Under the pieces are notes generated by a model. It had not been told where the DNA came from. It was given only the letters and a program-made list of their open reading frames with translations, and made no database searches. From JALZAI01 sp038212215 (GTDB taxonomy: Bacteria > Actinomycetota > Actinomycetes > Mycobacteriales > Jatrophihabitantaceae), in contig JBBQUT010000053.1 of NCBI GenBank assembly GCA_038212215.1, positions 1 to 19,861 on the forward strand: 19,861 nt of DNA. The letters are read 5' to 3'. Of this stretch, positions 13,640 through 19,861 are shown piece after piece. Made by a program: the position numbers and the translations under genes. Every line of letters starts with the position of its first letter. Within the stretch, counting starts at the first letter, position 1.

Positions 13640-15244
13640 GTGCTCAGACGCATCGTCCCTGCAGTTCTCACCGTGCTGACCTTGGGCGGGATCGTTGCAG
13701 CCCTGCTGTGGAGCGCGGCCTGGTGGGTCGCCGTAGGCATCGTCGGGGCTCTCGCCGGGCTCGCCTGGTATGACGTCGCGCAGCGGCGTCACTCGATACT
13801 GCGCAACTACCCCGTCGCGGGACACCTGCGGTTCCTGCTGGAGAAGATCCGTCCGGAGATGCAGCAGTACTTCATCGAGCGCAACTTCGATGGTCGTCCC
13901 TACGACCGCGACACACGCAGCGTGATCTATGAGCGGGCGAAGGGCATCCACGGCGAGAAGGCTTACGGGACCGAGTTGGACGTCAACGAGGTCGGATACG
14001 AGTTCGTGCTGCACTCCTCCGCACCCCGCGAGCCGGACAAGGAGCAACCGCGTGTCCGCATCGGTGGCCCCGACTGCACGAAGCCCTACGACATGGCGCT
14101 TCTCAACGTCTCCGCGATGAGCTTCGGCGCGCTGTCCGCCAACGCAATCCGGGCCTTGAACGCCGGCGCCCTGCGCGGCGGATTCGCTCACGACACCGGT
14201 GAAGGCGGCCTCACCGAGTATCACCTGGAGAACGGCGGTGATCTGATCTGGGAGATCGGCAGCGGCTACTTCGGCGCTCGGAGGAAGAACGGCGATTTCG
14301 ATCCCGACATGTTCCGCGACAAGGCCGCGCAGGACCAGGTCAAATGCGTGTCGCTCAAGTTGAGCCAAGGGGCCAAACCTGGCGTCGGCGGTGTGCTGCC
14401 GGCAGCCAAGGTCACCGACGAGATCGCCAAGGCACGCAATGTCCCCAAGGGTGAGAAATGCGTGAGCCCGGCCTCACACCGCGTGTTTCACACCCCGCGC
14501 GAACTCGTCCATTTCCTAGCCCGCATGCGCGAACTCGCCGACGGCAAGCCCACCGGTTTCAAACTCTGCGTGGGTTACCGCCACGAGCTGCTTGCGATCT
14601 GCAAGGCGATGGCCGAGGAGCAGATCGCGCCGGACTTCATCGTGATCGACGGATCGGAGGGCGGCACGGGAGCCGCACCCCTCGAGTACGAGGACCACGT
14701 CGGGATGCCGCTCACCGACGGGCTCATCACGCTGCACAACGCACTGGTCGGCACCGGGTTGCGCGATCGCATCAAGATCGGTGCGAGCGGCAAGGTTGCC
14801 ACCGGGATCGATATCGTCAAACGCCTCATCCAGGGCGCCGACTACACCAACGCCGCCCGCGCGATGATGCAGGCCGTCGGGTGCATCCAGTCGCAGCGCT
14901 GCCACACGAACCAGTGCCCGGTGGGCGTCGCGACGCAGGACCCGAAACGCGCGAAGGCGCTCGTCGTCGCCGACAAGACCACGCGGGTAACCAACTACCA
15001 GGCGGCCACCGTTGCGCAGGCCCAGCAGATGATCGGCTCACTCGGCCTGTCCGGCCCGCACGAGCTGCACCCGGCGATGTTGATGCGCCGCATAGATCAC
15101 GTGCACACGCGGTCCTATCTCGAGCTGTATGACTGGTTGCAGCCCGGTGAGCTTCTCGCCGACGCACCTGCAGACTGGGCCGAGGATTGGGCCGCCGCCA
15201 GCCCCGACAGCTTCCAACGTCACACGAAGGGACGCCGCGAATGA
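13640..15244 (+). CDS. Membrane-anchored FMN/Fe-S glutamate-synthase-domain protein
   Basis: The GTG at 13640 follows GGAGGT by 7 bases. The 534-residue product starts with about two hydrophobic helices (residues 4-45) and then carries the FMN-binding GltS/GltB alpha/beta barrel: SAMSFGALSANAIRALN, GEGGLTEYH, KPGVGGVLPAAKVTDEIAK, VIDGSEGGTGAAPLEYED, and the [3Fe-4S] motif C415-x5-C421-x4-C426 (CIQSQRCHTNQC). It lacks the glutaminase domain of full GltB, so it cannot take ammonia from glutamine in the usual way. Proteins of this size are annotated as FMN-binding glutamate synthase family, and their physiological reaction is poorly known. The stop overlaps the start of the PoxB-like gene (ATGA), which suggests joint action. 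Confidence 0.85.
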   Translation: MLRRIVPAVLTVLTLGGIVAALLWSAAWWVAVGIVGALAGLAWYDVAQRRHSILRNYPVAGHLRFLLEKIRPEMQQYFIERNFDGRPYDRDTRSVIYERAKGIHGEKAYGTELDVNEVGYEFVLHSSAPREPDKEQPRVRIGGPDCTKPYDMALLNVSAMSFGALSANAIRALNAGALRGGFAHDTGEGGLTEYHLENGGDLIWEIGSGYFGARRKNGDFDPDMFRDKAAQDQVKCVSLKLSQGAKPGVGGVLPAAKVTDEIAKARNVPKGEKCVSPASHRVFHTPRELVHFLARMRELADGKPTGFKLCVGYRHELLAICKAMAEEQIAPDFIVIDGSEGGTGAAPLEYEDHVGMPLTDGLITLHNALVGTGLRDRIKIGASGKVATGIDIVKRLIQGADYTNAARAMMQAVGCIQSQRCHTNQCPVGVATQDPKRAKALVVADKTTRVTNYQAATVAQAQQMIGSLGLSGPHELHPAMLMRRIDHVHTRSYLELYDWLQPGELLADAPADWAEDWAAASPDSFQRHTKGRRE

Positions 15245-16974
15245 GCGCCACAGTTGCCGCGATGATCGTCAAGGCACTTGCCGATCAGGGCGTGCGCACG
15301 ATCTGGGGCGTCGTGGGGGACGCACTCAACCCTGTCACCGACGCGATCCGGCAGGAGGAGCGTCTCGAGTGGATCGGCGTGCGCCATGAAGAGGTCGCCG
15401 CGTTCGCTGCCGGTGCCCAGGCGCAACTGCGGGGGGGCCTCGGGGTGTGCATGGGTACGGTGGGCCCGGGGTCGATCCACCTGCTCAATGGTCTTTACGA
15501 CGCGAAGAAGTCGCACGCCCCCGTCCTCGCGATCTGCGGTCAGGTACCGCTGGCGGAGATGGGTACCGATTTCTTCCAGGAGGTGGACAACGACGCGCTC
15601 TTCCGCGACGTTGCGCTGTTCACCCGCACCATCACCTCGCCGGAACAAGCTGTGACGCTGCTGGAACAGGCCATCCAGGCGGCGTTGAACGGACCGGGGG
15701 TCTCGGTGCTGACTCTGCCCGGCGACGTCGGCGGGCTCAAACTGCCCAAGGGAGCCAGCGCGCCGTCCGTCTTCGCGGCCCACCCACCGACCGTGCCCGA
15801 TCCGGCCGCAGTCGACCGTGCCGCGGCGCTCATTGACGAGGCCGAGACCGTCACCCTGCTGGTCGGCATCGGTGCCCGCGAAGCGCGTGATGAGGTTCTT
15901 GCATTCGCCGACAAAATCAAGGCGCCGATGGTGCTCAGTCTCAAGGCCAAGGAGGGCCTCGAGAAGGACAACCGGTTTCAGGTCGGCCAGAGCGGCTTGA
16001 TCGGCAACCCAGCGTCCAAAGTCGCCTTCGACGGCGGTGAGGTGCTGCTGATGGTGGGGACGGATTTCCCGTACCGTGACTGGTTTCCCGAAGGGAAGAC
16101 GGTAATCCAGATCGATGCTCGGGCCGAGCATATCGGGCGCCGCACACACGTCACGCTCGGGCTGGTCGGTCATGCGGCACCGACCGTGCGGGCGCTGCTC
16201 GATCGGGTAGCCACCAAGGAATCCTCCGCTCATCTCGACAAGAGTCGGGACGCCTACGACGCGTGGAGCAAGCGCCAGAGCTCGCTCACCGACCCCAACT
16301 TCGACGACAGCCTGATCGGGCGCATCCGGGAGAAATTCGACAACACCTCTGAGCGCATCCGGCCCGAGGCGCTCGCGAAGGCCATCGACCGGCACGCGGG
16401 CGCCGACGCCGTGTTCACCTGCGACACCGGGATGTCGACCGTGTGGCTGTCGCGCTTCGTCACGATGACCGGCCGGCGAGCGCTGCTCGGCTCGTTCAAC
16501 CTCGGTTCGATGGCCAACGCCATGCCGCAAGCACTCGGCGCGCAGGCCCTCGACCGCACCCGCCAGGTAATTGCCTTCTGCGGCGACGGCGGCCTGTCGA
16601 TGCTGCTCGGCGACCTGATCACCGCAGCGACCTACCAACTGCCGGTCAAACTTGTCGTTTTCGACAACGGCCGCCTCGGCATGGTCAAACTCGAGCAGGA
16701 ACAGGGCGGACTGCCGGAGTTCGGCACCGTATTGCCGAATCCGGACTTCGCCGCGCTCGCCCGGACGATCGGCCTGCACGGGATCCGCGTCGACGATCCC
16801 GACTCCCTCGACGACGCCGTCCGCGACGCGCTCACCCATCCCGGCCCGGCGCTGCTCGACGTTCTCACCAATCCCGAGGAAATCTCGCTGCCCGGCAAGG
16901 TAAAGGCCAACCAGGCCTGGGGTTTTGCAATCGCGAAGGTGCGCGAGACCGTCCTGAGCCAGGGCGACAGCTGA
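15241..16974 (+). CDS. PoxB-like ThDP-dependent pyruvate dehydrogenase (quinone) or related oxidase
   Basis: The ATG at 15241 overlaps the previous stop. The 577-residue protein has all three ThDP-enzyme domains. The pyrimidine domain carries GVRTIWGVVGDALNPVTDAI and the activating Glu50 in RHEEVAAFAAGAQAQL. The central FAD/nucleotide domain is about 190-340. The pyrophosphate domain has GDGGLSMLLGDLITAATYQL (from about 447), continuing to FDN for metal and diphosphate. It matches Escherichia coli PoxB, which decarboxylates pyruvate to acetate and CO2 and passes electrons to quinone at the membrane. The end is similar in length to PoxB, but whether the membrane-binding tail is present is unclear. 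Other substrates (other 2-oxo acids) are possible. Coupled expression with the Fe-S flavoprotein and a SigF-type promoter suggests a stationary-phase or stress redox role. Confidence 0.85.
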   Translation: MSATVAAMIVKALADQGVRTIWGVVGDALNPVTDAIRQEERLEWIGVRHEEVAAFAAGAQAQLRGGLGVCMGTVGPGSIHLLNGLYDAKKSHAPVLAICGQVPLAEMGTDFFQEVDNDALFRDVALFTRTITSPEQAVTLLEQAIQAALNGPGVSVLTLPGDVGGLKLPKGASAPSVFAAHPPTVPDPAAVDRAAALIDEAETVTLLVGIGAREARDEVLAFADKIKAPMVLSLKAKEGLEKDNRFQVGQSGLIGNPASKVAFDGGEVLLMVGTDFPYRDWFPEGKTVIQIDARAEHIGRRTHVTLGLVGHAAPTVRALLDRVATKESSAHLDKSRDAYDAWSKRQSSLTDPNFDDSLIGRIREKFDNTSERIRPEALAKAIDRHAGADAVFTCDTGMSTVWLSRFVTMTGRRALLGSFNLGSMANAMPQALGAQALDRTRQVIAFCGDGGLSMLLGDLITAATYQLPVKLVVFDNGRLGMVKLEQEQGGLPEFGTVLPNPDFAALARTIGLHGIRVDDPDSLDDAVRDALTHPGPALLDVLTNPEEISLPGKVKANQAWGFAIAKVRETVLSQGDS

Positions 16975-17010
16975 ACCTCCACCCCGCACTGAGGTCCTCA
17001 GCACGGTGAA

Positions 17011-17207
17011 GAGCGCGCGGTGCGGGCGGTGCACGCTGTCGCGAGCCCCGCCATCGGCGCACGCGGAGGGCGCCCGAACCTCCCACTGAACTTCGTATCA
17101 CGATCGCGGACCAGCAACCGGAAACCGTCAATCCGCTCCCCCACGGCATACATGAGGTTGCGAGCTTGCTGCGTGACCCGCTCCCGTGTTGGATGCCGCG
17201 TCCACTG
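17011..17207 (-). pseudogene. Degraded IS481-like transposase remnant
   Basis: On the minus strand, 17207-17076 encodes VTQQARNLMYAVGERI followed by RLLVRDRDTKFSGRF, the piece of the rve integrase core that carries the RDRD-x-KF block. A near-continuous PPRAPMA follows, but the segment normally lying between is missing. In another frame, 17034-17011 encodes HRPHRAL, the typical C-terminal YN-HRPH-AL motif of this family. Together these show a transposase broken by deletion and frameshift. No terminal inverted repeats could be found. A small inverted repeat, CTGAG-GTC-CTCAG (16989-17001), lies between it and the PoxB-like stop and may be a weak terminator. Confidence 0.65.
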
Positions 17208-17290
17208 CGAGGATGCGGACCCTCGCGCCTGCAGGTCTCCACCCGCAAACAGTGTGCCTCGTGACCAGACCGACGGGTGTCGTCTGCGGG
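17208..17290. other. Short gap after the partner-switching operon
   Basis: No gene or clear hairpin terminator is seen between the transposase remnant and the end of the RsbW-like gene. Confidence 0.4.
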
Positions 17291-17668
17291 CTATTGGACG
17301 GCCGGGACGGCCAGCGTAAACCACACGGTCTTGCCGACTTCAACGGATGAGGAGATGACACCCCATTGCGTGGACATGGTGTCGACGATGCGCAGCCCTC
17401 GTCCGCGCGGTTGGTTTGGTCCTGGCGATTGGAGTCGGGCGGCGCCCCCTCCGGTGTCGCTGACCTGGACACGTACCGTGTGTTCGATTTGTTCCACGCT
17501 GATTTCGAAGCTGCTGTCGGCATGGAGCACGGAATTGGTCGCGAGCTCGGAAACCATCAGAGCGATCGCATCCAACAACGCGTGCGGCAGTCCGGATAGG
17601 GCTTCCAGAACAAAGCGTCGGGCTGCTGGTACCGATTCCGGTGCGGCGGGAAGGACCGTCAAGTTCAT
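17291..17668 (-). CDS. RsbW-like serine kinase / anti-sigma factor
   Basis: The 125-residue product is a GHKL ATPase of the RsbW/SpoIIAB type. It has the N box VSELATNSVLHA (42-53), DTGGG in the G1 box, and GRGLRIVDTMSTQWG in the G2 region. Such kinases bind a sigma factor of the SigB/SigF group, or phosphorylate a STAS partner and release the sigma factor. The start overlaps the STAS gene stop (ATGA), so kinase and antagonist are coupled. The ATP-lid region is short, as in actinobacterial RsbW relatives. No sigma gene is adjacent, so the target is unknown; it could be a SigF-type factor elsewhere or a non-sigma partner. Confidence 0.85.
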   Translation of the reverse strand: MNLTVLPAAPESVPAARRFVLEALSGLPHALLDAIALMVSELATNSVLHADSSFEISVEQIEHTVRVQVSDTGGGAARLQSPGPNQPRGRGLRIVDTMSTQWGVISSSVEVGKTVWFTLAVPAVQ

Positions 17669-18021
17669 GGCGTCATTCGTAGCGTGCTGGATAGTCCGGT
17701 GAGCTCGATGACGCGGCGGACGATATCCGATGGGTTCGCGATTTCGACCGTCGCGATCTGTTGGGCGGTGGTGAGCAGCACCGCAAGGCCGGAACTGTCC
17801 ATGAACGCCAGCGCGCTGAGCTCGAAGATGATCTTGTTCGGACCCGTTGCGACGATGCTGTCGATGGTCGCGCGCAGCGAGTCGGCGCTGGACAGGTCGA
17901 GCTCCCCGGTTAGCGCGACGACGGGGGTTCCCGCCGAATCCCGCTTCTGTTCGATACTCACGCGCGAGCCGACGGCCGCGGCGAGGCGAGTCGGGTCATC
18001 GGGTTGCTCTAGGCCAGCCAT
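17665..18021 (-). CDS. STAS anti-anti-sigma factor (RsbV-like)
   Basis: The 118-residue product is a STAS domain with a 20-residue N-terminal extension. It carries VVALTGELDLSSADSLRATI and FELSALAFMDSSGLAVLL, in which the DSSG serine is the phosphorylation site of RsbV/SpoIIAA-type antagonists. Unphosphorylated, such proteins bind the kinase and free its sigma factor; phosphorylated, they let go. AGGAG lies 4 bases ahead of the ATG, and the start overlaps the end of the phosphatase gene by 13 bases. Its partner kinase is the next gene. The class is clearly different from the RsbS/RsbR proteins at 4516-5828. Confidence 0.9.
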   Translation of the reverse strand: MAGLEQPDDPTRLAAAVGSRVSIEQKRDSAGTPVVALTGELDLSSADSLRATIDSIVATGPNKIIFELSALAFMDSSGLAVLLTTAQQIATVEIANPSDIVRRVIELTGLSSTLRMTP

Positions 18022-19661
18022 CTCACTCCTAGGACTGCCGTGTCGTCGTCGGACCCGCCGTGCGTGAGGTCAGTCACGATGGTGTCGAGCAGCCCTTCGA
18101 GCGACCCCGCCGCGGACGCAGAGTCGTAGAGGCGCTGTAACCCTACGTCCAGACTCTCCCGGCGACGTTCCACCAGCCCATCGGTGTAGGCCAGCAGCGT
18201 CGCGCCAGAGGGCACCGTGATGGTCACAGTTTCATATGGCGGGGTGCAGGGGGAGATCCCGATCGGCGGCCCGCGCAGGGTCTGCACAAACTCGGCCCGC
18301 TGCTGGTTGGTGAGCAGAGGCGGGAGGTGTCCGGCGTTCGCGATGGTTATTTCATGTCGGGCGACATCGGCGACGCCACAGAGCACCGTGGCAAAGTGGT
18401 GGTCGGTGCGTAGACTCAGCAGACCGGTCAACCTGTCGAGAACCTTGGCGGGTGAGTGGCCTTCACTGACGAAGCCGCGGATCGCGAAGCGCAGCGAGGC
18501 CATCACTGACCCCGCGCCAACCCCGCGACCGGACACGTCGCCGATGGCGAAGAAGAACCGTTGATCGTCCAGCGCGATGACGTCGTACCAGTCGCCGCCG
18601 ATCTCGACGCCGTTCACGCCAGACACATAGCGGACCGCGAACTCCATGCCGAGGACCGCTGGCAGCGTTTTGGGCAGCAGGGCGTGCTGCAGCGATTCGG
18701 CGATGTTGCGTTGCTGGCCGAGTAGGTCCTGCACCTCGGCGGTGAGTCGCTCCGCCGCGCGGCGGCGCCTGATCAGTCGCTCCGCGACAAGTGCGGCCGC
18801 CACCGAGATGATCCCGCCGAGAATTGCTACAACCCACCACAATGCCGCCGACAACGCCCCCCCGAGCCGGGCGGCCGGGGCGGCGACCAGCGTGAGAAAA
18901 CTGTTACCGAAGGGCACGACGACGATGGCGGACCGCCCGGTGATCGGCAGCCGGGGCGCGTTCGTCTCTAACAGCATGGTCGGCGTCGCGGCGCGGCCGA
19001 GATACAGGGCGAAGTTCAGATCAGCAAACGGTGACCCTTTCTGCACGATTGCCCGTCGATCCGCCGGCAGCGCACCTTCGGCATAGACGACATACGTCGG
19101 TGACTGACGGGCCGCGGCAAACGCATAACCCAGGCGCGGCTGCGGCCCGTTCAGCAAACCGATGACACTCAGCTTCGGTGTCCGCGCCGCGCCGAGCACA
19201 AACGATTCGCCCCGCCGGGAACCGCTACCGACCCTCTCAGGTTGTCCGACTACCGAAACCTCGCGGAGCGTGCCACCAGCCAACTTCCACAGTGACGCGG
19301 ACACGAACGGTTTAGTCGCGCCGAGGTAGGAGGCCATGTAGGCATGGAAGCGGGTCACGTCCCCGTCACTGGTGGCAGCGATCTCGGCGGCCGAAGCCAG
19401 CGGCGTCTGGATCGTGGGCAGAACAACCTGTAATACGGTGCCGGTTTGCTTGGTCTGCAATCGCAGCAGCCTCGACTCATCGCGGTCATTCACGACATAG
19501 CACACCCTCGACAACGCGACGCTGATGACCAGTCCCAATAACAGCGTCAGGAGACCGGCCCGGGCTTGCCACACCCGTCGGGGCACCGCGGGCCGCGCAC
19601 CCGAAGTACTCTCGCTCGAGCGCGGCATGATAAGCGCCTCTGCCTCGGCGGCGCCGACCAT
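18009..19661 (-). CDS. Membrane-bound SpoIIE/RsbU-type PP2C phosphatase with extracytoplasmic sensor
   Basis: The ATG at 19661 has GGAGG 4 bases upstream; an ATG at 19628 is the other choice, and a longer frame to 19835 gives an arginine-rich start. The 550-residue protein has TM1 (about 36-52), an outer domain of about 220 residues (53-272), TM2 (273-293), a helical linker (295-325) and a PP2C SpoIIE domain with GGDWYD (355-360), GDVSGRG (374-380), YTDGLVE (492-498) and DDDTAVL (538-544). These hold the metal-binding aspartates. It should dephosphorylate the STAS protein next to it in response to an outside signal, freeing the sigma factor. The outer domain looks like a CHASE- or Cache-like sensor but is not assigned. 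It has no RsbU-type N-terminal domain. Confidence 0.85.
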   Translation of the reverse strand: MVGAAEAEALIMPRSSESTSGARPAVPRRVWQARAGLLTLLLGLVISVALSRVCYVVNDRDESRLLRLQTKQTGTVLQVVLPTIQTPLASAAEIAATSDGDVTRFHAYMASYLGATKPFVSASLWKLAGGTLREVSVVGQPERVGSGSRRGESFVLGAARTPKLSVIGLLNGPQPRLGYAFAAARQSPTYVVYAEGALPADRRAIVQKGSPFADLNFALYLGRAATPTMLLETNAPRLPITGRSAIVVVPFGNSFLTLVAAPAARLGGALSAALWWVVAILGGIISVAAALVAERLIRRRRAAERLTAEVQDLLGQQRNIAESLQHALLPKTLPAVLGMEFAVRYVSGVNGVEIGGDWYDVIALDDQRFFFAIGDVSGRGVGAGSVMASLRFAIRGFVSEGHSPAKVLDRLTGLLSLRTDHHFATVLCGVADVARHEITIANAGHLPPLLTNQQRAEFVQTLRGPPIGISPCTPPYETVTITVPSGATLLAYTDGLVERRRESLDVGLQRLYDSASAAGSLEGLLDTIVTDLTHGGSDDDTAVLGVRWLA

Positions 19662-19835
19662 GCGACCTCCAAACGCGAGTGACCTACCGGTGCAAATCCG
19701 CCGCGAAAGGGCAGGCACGGAAGGCCGGACGGGCACACGACGCTGGCGCAAAATATCAGACGCTGCGAGCTCTGTGCGGTGCGGCTCCCCCGAAGCCCGC
19801 CCTCGGTAGACGTGCCGATTGGACGCGCTCGCCAT

Positions 19836-19855
19836 ACGCCTACGTTCCGAGGCGT
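19836..19855. terminator. Small hairpin at the right edge
   Basis: ACGCCT (19836-19841) and AGGCGT (19850-19855) form a 6-bp stem with an 8-base loop, followed on the plus strand by CCTTT. It could end a plus-strand transcript or be an operator upstream of the phosphatase gene. The window ends too soon to decide. Confidence 0.25.
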
Positions 19856-19861
19856 CCTTTG

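Noticed and set aside
13604..14368. 254-codon minus-strand frame opposite the GltS-like gene
   Set aside because: Antisense shadow; the plus strand has motifs, a ribosome binding site and a promoter.
15220..17034. 604-codon open frame on the minus strand opposite the PoxB-like gene
   Set aside because: It is the mirror of a real ThDP enzyme gene in GC-rich DNA; its product is unlike any protein, apart from HRPHRAL at its very start, which belongs to the transposase relic.
1..19861. tRNA, rRNA or riboswitch genes
   Set aside because: No cloverleaf, rRNA-like or known riboswitch core was recognised by eye in any gap; a covariance-model search would be needed to exclude small RNAs.

Overview
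The window looks like the chromosome of a high-GC actinobacterium, most likely a Mycobacterium or Mycolicibacterium relative. The grounds are strong G/C third-position codon use, frequent GTG starts, many 4-base ATGA/GTGA gene overlaps, a mycobacterial SigF-type promoter (GTTT-N15-GGGTAA), a Ddn/DUF385-like protein and SpoIIE/STAS/HATPase partner-switching genes. No species can be named from the sequence alone.

Layout, left to right. Positions 1-122 hold the C-terminal end of an Ig-like or cadherin-like repeat protein, followed by a repeat-rich gap. A secreted beta-propeller protein (690-2117, +) has a promoter overlapped by inverted repeats. A divergent short adenylate kinase (2428-3078, -) and a small Ddn-like protein (3191-3541, -) follow. 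A 680-base gap contains a 24-codon ORF with a very strong ribosome binding site and a 12-bp perfect hairpin.

From 7793 leftwards to 4226 (minus strand) lies the most interesting unit: a membrane protein, an ECF sigma factor fused to a ZAS-like zinc motif and an RsbT-type kinase, then RsbR, RsbS and an isolated RsbU N-terminal domain. This is a stressosome-type signalling cassette in which the kinase and the sigma factor appear to be one polypeptide. Next to it are a decayed globin-like fragment (7862-8025) and a small conserved-looking hypothetical protein (8294-8641, +).

Positions 9220-13266 (+) form a tightly coupled operon of four different glycosyltransferases (two GT4-like, one MurG/GT1-like, one GT2/GT7-like), probably building or trimming one oligosaccharide. 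A 370-base gap then carries a (GT)8 tract and the SigF-type promoter in front of a two-gene operon: a membrane-anchored FMN/Fe-S glutamate-synthase-like protein and a PoxB-like ThDP pyruvate:quinone oxidoreductase.

After a degraded transposase remnant, a second partner-switching module is read on the minus strand (19661 to 17291): a two-TM SpoIIE-type phosphatase, a STAS anti-anti-sigma factor and an RsbW-like kinase. The window therefore holds two distinct phospho-switch systems for sigma control, plus an operon preceded by a promoter of the type such systems commonly govern.
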